Shown: piece by piece, positions 25,264 through 32,574 of the stretch | Layout of the letters: the number at the start of each line of letters is the position of its first letter | How positions within the stretch are numbered: the first letter of the stretch is position 1 | NCBI GenBank assembly: GCA_903854475.1 | Contig: CAINWP010000223.1 | Location: 1 to 32,574 of the forward strand | From: an uncultured Verrucomicrobiota bacterium | GTDB taxonomy: Bacteria; Verrucomicrobiota; Verrucomicrobiia; Limisphaerales; UBA9464 | Reading direction: 5' to 3' | DNA length: 32,574 bases | Made by a program: the position numbers and the translations under genes | The notes under the pieces: generated by a model | Told to the model about the DNA's origin: nothing | Seen by the model: the letters and a program-made list of their open reading frames with translations, nothing else | Database searches by the model: none

Positions 25264-26739
25264 ATGAAGTTCCTGAACCCCACCGCGCTCACCGCCGCCC
25301 TCGGTCTCGCGACCCTCCTGCCTGTGTTCGCCGCCACCAAGGCCGAGCAGGAAGCCGAGTACTACCCCATCAGCACCCTGCCCGTGCCAGAGGGGGTGGT
25401 GCTGGAGGCCGGTGCCATCCAAGTGCTGCCCGACCAGCGCATCGCCGTCTCCACACGACTGGGCGAAATCTGGTTCGTCGCCAACGCCTTCGACAAAGAC
25501 CCCGCCAAGGCCAAGTTCACCCGCTTCGCTTCAGGCCTGCATGAGGTGCTAGGTCTGACCACTCGCGGTGATGGATGGATTTACGCCACGCAACGCGGCG
25601 AACTCACGCGCCTCAAGGACACCAATAACGATGGTCGCGCCGACCTCTTCGAGACTGTGGCCGACAGCTGGGGCATTAACGGCGACTACCACGAATACGC
25701 CTTTGGCTCGAAGTTCGACCGCGACGGCAACATCTGGGTCATCCTTTGCCTCACGGGTTCCTTCACCAGCGAAAACCCGTACCGCGGATGGGCCCTGCGG
25801 ATCACCCCCGAGGGTAAGACGATCCCGACCACCAGCGGACTGCGTTCGCCCGGCGGCATCGCCACCAACCATTTGGGCGAAATGTTCTATACCGACAACC
25901 AGGGGCCCTGGAATGGCACCTGTTGGCTCAAGCACCTGAAGCCCGGACAGTTTGTGGGCAACCCCACGGGCAACCGCTGGTATGAGAAGGCCTCGAACAT
26001 GGGTCCTCGGCCCAAGGATCCGACGAGCAACAGTCGCATCCCGGTTGAGCGGGCCAAGATCCCAGAGTTCGTGCCTCCGGCCATCGGATTCCCCTACAAC
26101 AAAATGGGCCAGAGCGCCTCGGGCATCCAAAACGACGGAACGGCCGGAAAATTTGGTCCTTTCCAGAACCAGCTCTTCGTCGGCGACCAAACATGGAGCA
26201 CGGTCATGCGGGTGTACTTGGAAGAGGTCAATGGCGTGTATCAAGGCGCCTGCTTCCCCTTCCGCGAGGGTTTCGACAGCGGCACGCTCAGTCTCGAAAT
26301 GGCCTCCGACGGCACGCTGTTCGTAGGAGGCACGGATCGTGGATGGGGCGCCCGTGGCGGCAAGCCCTTTGCCCTCCAACGGATGAACTGGAGCGGCAAG
26401 ACCCCGTTCGAAATCCACGAAATGCACGTCAAGCCCGATGGATTCGAACTCACGTTCACCGAACCCGTAGATCCGGAGACCGCGGGCAAGGCGGAGTCCT
26501 ACCAGTTCCGCACCTTCACCTATATTTACCAGTCCAACTACGGATCGCCTGAGGTCGATGCCACCCAACCGGCGATCGAGTCGGTGACCGTGGCTGCCGA
26601 CGGCCGCAGCGTGCGTCTCAAGACCGCATTGCACTTGGGCCACCTGCACGAACTCAAGCCCACCGGGGTGCGCTCTAAGGCAGGCCAACCGCTGCTGCAC
26701 CCACTGGCCTACTACACCCTCAACGAGATTCCTCGCTAA
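25264..26739 (+). CDS. Secreted beta-propeller protein, dehydrogenase-like
   Basis: A 491-residue protein with a signal peptide ([20 protein letters not shown], continuing VFAATKA). Propeller-like repeats follow: [76 protein letters not shown] and [18 protein letters not shown]. They resemble the soluble glucose-dehydrogenase/putative membrane-bound dehydrogenase propellers common in this phylum. DTNNDGRAD resembles a calcium-binding loop. I see no haem motif and cannot prove a PQQ site. A C-terminal beta domain (about 385-490) carries [21 protein letters not shown], an Ig-like pattern. It follows the five-haem cytochrome by about 50 bases on the same strand, so electrons may pass from this enzyme to that cytochrome (inference). 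An in-frame GTG at 25219 exists, but only the ATG at 25264 places the signal at the N-terminus. Confidence 0.85.
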   Translation: MKFLNPTALTAALGLATLLPVFAATKAEQEAEYYPISTLPVPEGVVLEAGAIQVLPDQRIAVSTRLGEIWFVANAFDKDPAKAKFTRFASGLHEVLGLTTRGDGWIYATQRGELTRLKDTNNDGRADLFETVADSWGINGDYHEYAFGSKFDRDGNIWVILCLTGSFTSENPYRGWALRITPEGKTIPTTSGLRSPGGIATNHLGEMFYTDNQGPWNGTCWLKHLKPGQFVGNPTGNRWYEKASNMGPRPKDPTSNSRIPVERAKIPEFVPPAIGFPYNKMGQSASGIQNDGTAGKFGPFQNQLFVGDQTWSTVMRVYLEEVNGVYQGACFPFREGFDSGTLSLEMASDGTLFVGGTDRGWGARGGKPFALQRMNWSGKTPFEIHEMHVKPDGFELTFTEPVDPETAGKAESYQFRTFTYIYQSNYGSPEVDATQPAIESVTVAADGRSVRLKTALHLGHLHELKPTGVRSKAGQPLLHPLAYYTLNEIPR

Positions 26740-26784
26740 GAGCTTTGTCCGGTCGGGGTCAATAATGACCTCGTCCAGTCAGAT

Positions 26785-27186
26785 CTATTGGGGGCGTTCG
26801 ACCCGCACCGATTCGGGCAACACCACAACCACCCGCACACCCGGAGCGCGGGCATTGACTCGGAACATTCCTTGCCGAGGTGCTTCCGGGCTCAAGAGGT
26901 TGACGTAGGCTTGGACGTCACTCGGGGTGAGTCGCTGAACCACATCGGGGTCGCCCTCGACCTCGACATGGACCACCGAGGGAAAGATCTGGACTTGGGT
27001 CTCTCCCTGCCCTGTAGCTAAAACGCCCACGGGGATGTTCTCCAACACCCGTACGCGAAACGCCTCGTTGGAGGCCAATCGATCCATGCCCAAATTGGAT
27101 CGGACCGTGAGCCAAATCAGGGTGGCCAAGGCGAGAGAACCCAGCTTCTGGGCCCGATTTTGAATAAAAAGTTCGCGCCAAGCCAT
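26785..27186 (-). CDS. cdaR: YbbR-domain protein, CdaR-like regulator of diadenylate cyclase
   Basis: A 133-residue protein with one N-terminal membrane helix (LGSLALATLIWLTV, about residues 16-29) and a single YbbR domain (about 40-125; FRVRVLENIPVGVLATG, PSVVHVEVEGDPDVVQRLTPSDVQAYVNL). In Firmicutes, CdaR has several YbbR domains and controls CdaA; this version is short with one domain. The start codon is one base from the cdaA stop (TGA-C-ATG), consistent with translational coupling. It ends 45 bases from the convergent propeller gene. Confidence 0.85.
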   Translation of the reverse strand: MAWRELFIQNRAQKLGSLALATLIWLTVRSNLGMDRLASNEAFRVRVLENIPVGVLATGQGETQVQIFPSVVHVEVEGDPDVVQRLTPSDVQAYVNLLSPEAPRQGMFRVNARAPGVRVVVVLPESVRVERPQ

Positions 27187-27187
27187 G

Positions 27188-28015
27188 TCAGTGTCCTCCG
27201 CTGCTCAAGGCTCCGGTGAACCAACGTCGCAGCCACGAATTGCCAGGGCGACCCGAAGATCGCTTCACCAGCACCTCCGTCAGGAAGGCCCGGAGTTGCT
27301 CGACCGAGACATTCCGAGTCAGTACGCCCCGATGAGCATACGAAATACCACCGGACTCTTCGGACACGACCACCACCACGGCATCGGTTTCCTCACTCAG
27401 GCCCACGGCTGCCCGGTGGCGGGTGCCCAGTGACTTGGGAAGATCGCCCCGTTGGGTCAGCGGGAAAATCGCACCCGCCCGCAAGATTCGATCCCCCTTA
27501 ATGATCACGCCGCCGTCGTGGATGGCGTTGTTCGGGAAGAAGATCGTTTCGATCATTTCGGGCGTCGCCTCGCAGTCTACAGGAATTCCCGATTCGACAG
27601 TCTCGGTCACGGAAATCGACTGTTCGATGGCGATGAGCGCCCCCATACGTGCCGGAGCCATTCGGTCGACCGACTCGACGATGACTTCCAAGTTCTCACG
27701 CTGCTCCTGCAAGTTGGTGAAGAGCGGCAAATTTCCCACTTCAGCCAGCAACCGGCGAATCTCCGGTTGGAAGAGCACGACAATCGCCAGCGCCAAGAAG
27801 GGCAATATCTGGTTGAGGATGGCGTTGAGGACATCCAAGCGCAGCAGGCGCACCGACAAAATGAGCACCAAGAGCACGACTACGAAACCGGTCACCACGG
27901 CCTGACCTCGGGTCCCCTTAATGAATCGGTAGCCATAGTAAAGACCCACCCCGAGGATTCCAATCTCCAGGGTCGGGCGCCAGATGGCCTGCAATAACGG
28001 CAGCAGCAAATTCAA
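27188..28015 (-). CDS. cdaA: Diadenylate cyclase CdaA (cyclic-di-AMP synthase)
   Basis: A 275-residue membrane enzyme that joins two ATP into cyclic di-AMP. Three N-terminal membrane helices (about residues 14-32, 39-57, 64-83) lead into the DisA_N catalytic domain. It has the two defining motifs: DGG at 167-169 (NAIHDGGVII) and GTRHRAA at 197-203, plus LFQPEIRRLLAEVG and SEESGGISYAHRG. The start is a TTG at 28013-28015 that overlaps the TGA stop of folP (TTGA). No ATG occurs before the first helix. The TTG start and overlap suggest synthesis depends on folP translation. The gene order folP-cdaA-cdaR links folate supply and second-messenger synthesis. Confidence 0.95.
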   Translation of the reverse strand: MNLLLPLLQAIWRPTLEIGILGVGLYYGYRFIKGTRGQAVVTGFVVVLLVLILSVRLLRLDVLNAILNQILPFLALAIVVLFQPEIRRLLAEVGNLPLFTNLQEQRENLEVIVESVDRMAPARMGALIAIEQSISVTETVESGIPVDCEATPEMIETIFFPNNAIHDGGVIIKGDRILRAGAIFPLTQRGDLPKSLGTRHRAAVGLSEETDAVVVVVSEESGGISYAHRGVLTRNVSVEQLRAFLTEVLVKRSSGRPGNSWLRRWFTGALSSGGH

Positions 28016-28857
28016 TTCGTCTTAGTCTGGTTGTTCAGAATTTCCCTCATGCGCAAAGCCTGAACGGTCTGGGCCACATCATGGACCCGGAACACAGTCA
28101 CTCCCGCTTCGGCAGCCCACAAGGCACAGGCAACCGAAGCACCCATCCTCTGGTCTGGCTCTGCGTCAAACAACCGGCCGATGAATGATTTACGGGAAAC
28201 CCCCAACATCATCGGTCGTTCGAAGGCTGAAATCACCCCTAAACCTCGCAGAAGGGACAAATTGTGAGTCAGTGCCTTGCCGAAGCCGATACCCGGATCC
28301 AACAAAACCCGCTCCCGCCTCACTCCCTGTTCTTCCAATCGAAGCAACCGCTCTTCAAAAAAAGCACCAACCTCATCAACCACATCCTCATAGTGCGGAT
28401 TTTTCTGCATGGTCTGTGGGGTTCCCTGCATGTGCATGAGGACGTAGCCCGCCCCGGCAGCCGCCACAATTTTCCAAAGTTCTGGATTCGTGCGATGAGC
28501 CTCAATGTCATTGATGATACTGGCTCCGGCATCCAACGCCGCCCGGGCCACCGCGGCCTTACGGGTGTCGACCGAAATCACCGCCTGGGTCTTAGCCGCC
28601 AGCGCCCGCACCACTGGAATGACTCGTCGCAACTCCTCGGACTCGTCGACCGGAACCGCCCCCGGCCGGGTGGACTCACCCCCGATGTCGATGAACTCAG
28701 CCCCTTCGGCGACCAACTCCTCTCCCCGCGCCACGGCCCGATCGCGATCCAAAAAACACCCGCCATCGCTGAAGGAATCGGGCGTCACGTTGAGGATCCC
28801 CATCACCATGGCGGGACGCGGGAAACTCCAACGATATTGACGCGCCATGAATTCCAT
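28012..28857 (-). CDS. folP: Dihydropteroate synthase
   Basis: About 281 residues. The enzyme joins p-aminobenzoate to hydroxymethyl-dihydropterin diphosphate in folate synthesis. The diagnostic motifs are complete: MGILNVTPDSFSDGG, IDIGGESTRPGA, VISVDTRKAAVA, ASIINDIEA, LLDPGIGFGKALTHNL, LGVSRKSFIG and VFRVHDV near the end. Candidate starts are ATG at 28857, ATG at 28848 and TTG at 28869; the first ATG is used but the choice is uncertain. The start lies 36 bases beyond the stop of the VOC-family gene. The stop overlaps the cdaA start codon. Confidence 0.95.
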   Translation of the reverse strand: MEFMARQYRWSFPRPAMVMGILNVTPDSFSDGGCFLDRDRAVARGEELVAEGAEFIDIGGESTRPGAVPVDESEELRRVIPVVRALAAKTQAVISVDTRKAAVARAALDAGASIINDIEAHRTNPELWKIVAAAGAGYVLMHMQGTPQTMQKNPHYEDVVDEVGAFFEERLLRLEEQGVRRERVLLDPGIGFGKALTHNLSLLRGLGVISAFERPMMLGVSRKSFIGRLFDAEPDQRMGASVACALWAAEAGVTVFRVHDVAQTVQALRMREILNNQTKTN

Positions 28858-28893
28858 CTGCAGAGACAATTCAGCAAAACTCAGGTGCCGAGA

Positions 28894-29307
28894 TTAGTGA
28901 GAGGCTGCACCCAAGGCAGCCACAGAAGACCGCTCGATCAGCTCAATCTCATAGCCCTCCGGAGCATCGACGAAGGCAAACCCGCCGGAACCGTCGGACT
29001 TGTAGGTCGGACCGTCACTGTACCGGAGTCCCAGCGCCGCTAGGTGTTGACCAAAAGCCTCCAAGCTCGAGACCTCAAATGCCAAATGAGTGAGATCGGC
29101 CTGCACCTCCACGGGCCCGCTCGAGGGAAAATGGCACAACTCAATGGTCTCTTCGCTTTCCGGAGCCTTCAAAAAGACCAACTCTGAACCCCGCGGAGAC
29201 TTGTGACGACGCACCTCTTCCAGACCCAGAACTTCTTTGTAGAAACGGACCGAACGTTCCAGTTCGTTGAGCCGATAGCGGGTATGCAGCAATTTCGAAA
29301 CACGCAT
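28894..29307 (-). CDS. VOC-superfamily protein, glyoxalase I-like
   Basis: A 137-residue single-domain VOC protein. The putative metal ligands of glyoxalase I are all there: His8 (LLHTRYRL), Glu56 (ETIELCHF), His74 (LTHLAFEV) and Glu122 (GYEIELIE). YKEVLGLEE and FVDAPEGYEIELIE are typical of the lactoylglutathione-lyase group, which turns methylglyoxal hemithioacetal into a thioester. The substrate cannot be fixed from sequence. The ATG at 29305-29307 gives a normal start. It is the first gene of a likely operon with folP, cdaA and cdaR. The 177 bases between it and the divergent topoisomerase gene presumably hold both promoters, but none is clear. Confidence 0.88.
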   Translation of the reverse strand: MRVSKLLHTRYRLNELERSVRFYKEVLGLEEVRRHKSPRGSELVFLKAPESEETIELCHFPSSGPVEVQADLTHLAFEVSSLEAFGQHLAALGLRYSDGPTYKSDGSGGFAFVDAPEGYEIELIERSSVAALGAASH

Positions 29308-29484
29308 CGGTCGACCCTAGTCTTACTTGGATTTGATGGCCAGCGACGTGGGTGTTTTTTGTTCAGAATCCCTCCCAAAAAACCGGACGAGTAATTCCGA
29401 ATACATAAAACTAAACTGCGTCTTTCAAAAGAACTCCTTGCCCGGGACCGGATACGACAGGTAGAGGTCCCCCCGAATCCTTTC

Positions 29485-32295
29485 ATGGGAAAAACCCTCG
29501 TCATCGCCGAAAAACCATCCGTAGCCGCGGACATCGCCAAAGCCCTCGGTGGGTTCAAACGCGTCGATGACTACTTCGAACGGGAAGACACAATCGTCGC
29601 CTCGGCCGTCGGTCACCTACTCGAGATCCGCGCCCCAGAGGCCTACGAAGCCAAGAAGGGAAAGTGGAGTTTCAACGCGTTACCAGTCATTCCACCGCAC
29701 TTCGACTTGCAGCCCCGCGAGAAATCTGAGGCCAAGCTCAAGACCCTCCAGAAGCTCATCAAGCGCAAGGATGTCGATGCCCTGGTCAATGCCTGCGACG
29801 CCGGCCGCGAGGGAGAACTCATCTTTCGCTATATCGCTCAATACACCCAAGCCCGCCAACCGGTCCGGCGTTTGTGGTTGCAGTCCATGACTCCCACCGC
29901 CATCCGCGACGGGTTCAATCGGCTGCGCTCCGATAAAGAGATGCAGCCCCTGGCCGCTGCGGCCACCTGTCGGTCGGAATCCGATTGGTTGGTCGGCATC
30001 AATGGCACACGGGTCATGACGGCCTTCAACTCCAAGGGGGGCGGTTTCAACAAGACCACCGTTGGCCGGGTACAGACCCCCACACTGGCCATCCTCGTGG
30101 AACGGGAGGAAAAGATTCGAAAGTTCGTCTCCCGCAATTACTGGGAATTGCACGCCACGTTCGGCTGCGAGGCGGGTCAGTATGTTGGCCGCTGGTTCGA
30201 CGAGCGCTTCAGCAAGCCGGCAGGTAAGGACGCCGACGAAGCCCTCCGCGCCGACCGTATTTGGGATGCCGCCAAGGCCTCCACCATTCGGGAACGCTGC
30301 CTCGGCAAACCGGGAATTGTTACCGAAGAGAGCAAGCCCAGCAACCAGCTCTCCCCCACGCTATTCGACCTCACGACCCTCCAGCGCGAGGCGAACCGGC
30401 GCTACGGATTCTCGGCCACACGGACCCTACAAATCGCCCAGGCGCTGTATGAGCGTCACAAGGTCCTCACCTATCCGCGTACCGATTCACGCGCGCTGCC
30501 CGAAGATTACCTCGGGACCGCCCGAAGTGTGCTGGAGACCATGAACAGCAGTGGATACGGAAAATTTGCGGCCACCATTCTGGAGCAAGGCTGGGTTCGA
30601 CCTAACAAGCGCATCTTTAACAACGCCAAGGTCAGCGATCACTTTGCTATCATTCCCACCTCGGTGGAGCCCAAGAGTCTGAGCGACGTGGAGTTGCGAA
30701 TTTATGACATGGTGGCCAAGCGGTTCCTCGCCGTGTTTTACCCGGCCGCGGAATACCTTATCACCACCCGCATCACCCGGGTGGAGGGCGAACCCTTCAA
30801 GACCGACGGCAAGGTGTTGGTGAAGGCCGGTTGGCTCGAAATCTACGGCCGCGAAGCCCAAACCCAAAACGAGGGCGAAGAGGCCACCGCCAATTTGGTC
30901 CCAGTGAAGCCCGGCGAGCGGGTTCAAACCGAGGAGATCGAACTCAAGCTCAACCAGACCAAACCGCCCCCCCGCTACAACGAAGCCACGCTGCTTGGAG
31001 CCATGGAAGGCGCCGGCAAATTGGTGGAAGACGACGAACTGCGCTCGGCCATGGCCGATCGCGGTCTCGGCACCCCGGCCACACGCGCCTCCGTCATTGA
31101 AGGTTTGGTCGACGAAGAATACCTGCATCGCAACGGCAACGAACTGCAAGCTACCGGCAAAGCCTTCATGCTTATCGCCTTGCTCCGCGGCTTGGGCATC
31201 GAAGAACTGAGCAAGCCCGAGCTGACGGGCGAATGGGAGCACAAGCTCAAAGAGATGGAGGCGGGCCGCTACACTCGGCCCCAGTTCATGCAGGACATCG
31301 CCGAGATGACCCGACGCATCGTGGAGCGCACCAAGGCCTTCCAAGGTGACGAGGTACCCGGCGACTTCGGCGACCTGCACACACCCTGCCCCAAGTGCGG
31401 CGGCAAGGTGAAAGAGAACTACCGGCGCTTCCAATGTACCGGTTGCGACTTCAGCTTGCCGAAATTCCTCGCTAGCCGCCTGATGGAAGGCAGCGAGATG
31501 GAACAACTCGTCACTGCCGGAACCTTCGGCCCGCTCCAAGGATTCCGTTCCCGCCAAGGTTTCCCGTTCGCAGCCGTCCTCAAGCTGGATGCCGAAAAGA
31601 AACTCGTCTTCGACTTCGGCGACGACACGAAGGACGATGGCACCTCCGCCGAGGTAGATTTCACTGGTAAAGAACCCGTGGGCCGGTGTCCCAAGTGCCA
31701 AGGCAACGTCTTCGAGAATGGAATGAACTACGTTTGCGAGCGTTCCGTCGGGGCTGCCAAGTCGTGCGACTTCCGAACCGGCAGCGTTATCCTCCAGCAA
31801 TCCATCGACCGAACTCAGGTAGCCAAGCTGCTCACCCAAGGCAAGACCGACCTGCTGAAAGACTTCGTTTCCAAGAAAACCAGCCGGAAGTTCGAAGCTT
31901 TCCTGACCATGAAGGACGGAAAGGTCAGTTTTGAATTTGCGCCGCGGGAGAAGAAGTTCCCAGCCAAGGGCAAGAAGGCTGCCGAACCCGAAGCCAAGGT
32001 AGACTTCACTGGGCAGACTTCCTTGGGTGCTTGCCCTAAGTGCAAAGGCAAAGTGTTTGAGGGACCGACATCGTGGGTCTGCGAACGCACTCAAGCCGAC
32101 ACGCGGAAGTGCACTTTCAAGGTGGGCCGCAAGATCTTGGAGCAGACCGTTGAACGACCGCAGGTCGAGAAGCTCTTGCAAGACGGCCGCACCGAGGCTC
32201 TGAGTGGTTTCGTCTCTAAGGCTGGGAAAAACTTCACGGCGCACCTGGTGCTCGGCCAGCGGGGCAAGGTGGAGTTTGAATTCCCTGACCGGTGA
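29485..32295 (+). CDS. topB: DNA topoisomerase III with three C-terminal zinc/Crpt repeats
   Basis: A 936-residue type IA topoisomerase that relaxes or decatenates DNA by single-strand passage. Toprim domain: Glu9 in VIAEKPSVA and DAGREGEL (from Asp105). The catalytic tyrosine is Tyr330 in LTYPRTDSRALPED, with SESDWLVGINGTR and VGRVQTPTL typical of the family. After about residue 630 come three zinc-finger-like units (CPKCGGKVKE near 635, CPKCQGNVFE near 734, CPKCKGKVFE near 849). Each is followed by a topoisomerase C-terminal repeat of the ILQQSIDRTQVAKLLTQGKT type. E. coli TopB is about 650 residues, so the tail is long. The second and third units are more alike than the first, suggesting a recent internal duplication. 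The ATG at 29485 follows a weak ribosome site. The gene stands alone on its strand. Confidence 0.95.
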   Translation: MGKTLVIAEKPSVAADIAKALGGFKRVDDYFEREDTIVASAVGHLLEIRAPEAYEAKKGKWSFNALPVIPPHFDLQPREKSEAKLKTLQKLIKRKDVDALVNACDAGREGELIFRYIAQYTQARQPVRRLWLQSMTPTAIRDGFNRLRSDKEMQPLAAAATCRSESDWLVGINGTRVMTAFNSKGGGFNKTTVGRVQTPTLAILVEREEKIRKFVSRNYWELHATFGCEAGQYVGRWFDERFSKPAGKDADEALRADRIWDAAKASTIRERCLGKPGIVTEESKPSNQLSPTLFDLTTLQREANRRYGFSATRTLQIAQALYERHKVLTYPRTDSRALPEDYLGTARSVLETMNSSGYGKFAATILEQGWVRPNKRIFNNAKVSDHFAIIPTSVEPKSLSDVELRIYDMVAKRFLAVFYPAAEYLITTRITRVEGEPFKTDGKVLVKAGWLEIYGREAQTQNEGEEATANLVPVKPGERVQTEEIELKLNQTKPPPRYNEATLLGAMEGAGKLVEDDELRSAMADRGLGTPATRASVIEGLVDEEYLHRNGNELQATGKAFMLIALLRGLGIEELSKPELTGEWEHKLKEMEAGRYTRPQFMQDIAEMTRRIVERTKAFQGDEVPGDFGDLHTPCPKCGGKVKENYRRFQCTGCDFSLPKFLASRLMEGSEMEQLVTAGTFGPLQGFRSRQGFPFAAVLKLDAEKKLVFDFGDDTKDDGTSAEVDFTGKEPVGRCPKCQGNVFENGMNYVCERSVGAAKSCDFRTGSVILQQSIDRTQVAKLLTQGKTDLLKDFVSKKTSRKFEAFLTMKDGKVSFEFAPREKKFPAKGKKAAEPEAKVDFTGQTSLGACPKCKGKVFEGPTSWVCERTQADTRKCTFKVGRKILEQTVERPQVEKLLQDGRTEALSGFVSKAGKNFTAHLVLGQRGKVEFEFPDR

Positions 32296-32354
32296 CTCAG
32301 GCTTCTGCGATGGCTGGCGAGGGATGAATCTCCGAGGCGCACCTCCCAATACCG

Positions 32355-32379
32355 GCGCTTTCGGAGAAATCGCCCTACC
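32355..32379. repeat. 25-base inverted match to repeat copy A
   Basis: These 25 bases are the exact reverse complement of 5261-5285 inside repeat copy A (core GGTAGGGCGATTTCTCC). The match begins 60 bases after the topB stop and shows that the same repeat family continues here in the opposite orientation. Confidence 0.8.
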
Positions 32380-32414
32380 CTCTGAGCCATCGATTCTAAG
32401 CCATCGACACTCCG

Positions 32415-32508
32415 AGGTAAGGCTGGATCTCCGAGCCGGCCGCTCAGTCCCACTCGGCGCTAGGTAGGGCTGGATCTCCGAGCCGGCCGCTCAGTCCCAC
32501 TCGGTGCT
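32415..32508. repeat. Tandem 47-base repeats downstream of topB
   Basis: Two units, 32415-32461 and 32462-32508, are identical at 45 of 47 positions; each contains CTGGATCTCCGAGCCGGCCG. A third, partial unit begins at about 32535 (AGGTAGGGTTGGATCT) and runs toward the window edge. The AGGTAGGG start is shared with the repeats at 4973-7077. The rest of 32296-32574 contains no gene. Confidence 0.85.
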
Positions 32509-32574
32509 TTCGCAGAACGCTCCTTACCTTCCCCAGGTAGGGTTGGATCTTTGTGCGACGGCACGTGCCACCGG

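Noticed and set aside
26757-26770. Hairpin GGTCA-ATAA-TGACC between two convergent genes as a bidirectional terminator
   Set aside because: The stem is only five pairs and there is no T-run on either strand; it is too weak to call.
29308-29484. Promoters for topB and the VOC gene in the AT-rich divergent gap
   Set aside because: Possible -10-like boxes lack -35 partners at proper spacing.
30487-32349. A 620-residue minus-strand reading frame opposite topB
   Set aside because: It is a shadow of GC-rich coding DNA. The plus strand encodes a full topoisomerase with catalytic motifs.
32415-32508. CRISPR array
   Set aside because: The 47-base units are directly adjacent with no unique spacers, and there are no cas genes.

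Overview
The window looks like a chromosomal segment from a Verrucomicrobiota bacterium, perhaps a Limisphaerales/Pedosphaera-type lineage. This is inferred from gene content: a PSCyt1/DUF1549/DUF1553 gene coupled to a DUF1501 gene, a prepilin of the [19 protein letters not shown] type, a PA14-fused multihaem cytochrome, and a GldA/F/G plus DUF4340 operon. No rRNA, tRNA, CRISPR array, phage gene or transposase was recognised.

Layout. 1-4858 (all minus): a RelB/DinJ-type antitoxin whose toxin should lie off the left edge, then a translationally coupled pair, PSCyt1/DUF1549/DUF1553 -> DUF1501. 4859-7153: a small lipoprotein and a prepilin lying between two copies of a roughly 250-base, hairpin-rich direct repeat. 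The left copy abuts a 50-base fossil of a gene related to the neighbouring spermidine-synthase fusion. 7154-18828 (all minus, transcribed right to left): a tightly packed run of ABC ATPase (broken by a one-base insertion), ABC permease, GldG-like protein, DUF4340 protein, giant AsmA-like protein, 6-phosphogluconolactonase, and an MFS/spermidine-synthase fusion. Several of these genes overlap by 4 bases. 18950-19873: a Phd/VapC toxin-antitoxin pair with a likely repeated operator. 19960-22210: an HtrA/DegP-like periplasmic protease and a YebC-family regulator. 22446-26739 (plus): a five-haem, PA14-containing periplasmic cytochrome followed by a secreted beta-propeller protein. 26785-29307 (minus): a VOC-family protein, dihydropteroate synthase, diadenylate cyclase CdaA and its YbbR/CdaR partner, as one likely operon. 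29485-32295 (plus): topoisomerase III with three C-terminal zinc/repeat units. 32296-32574: more short repeats, including a perfect 25-base inverted match to the repeat at 4973-5349.

How the genes work together. Three groups make functional sense: (i) secreted haem-binding/oxidoreductase-like pairs (1826-4858 with 384-1829; 22446-25211 with 25264-26739), typical of PVC bacteria and presumed to act in polysaccharide or sugar breakdown; (ii) a Gld-like ABC machine with envelope proteins of unknown substrate; (iii) cyclic-di-AMP synthesis coupled to folate synthesis.

The most unusual items are the modular hairpin repeat family with its captured gene fragment, the single-base frameshift in an otherwise intact ABC operon, and the repeated operator in front of the Phd/VapC pair. 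I did not find a clearly new defence or mobile system.
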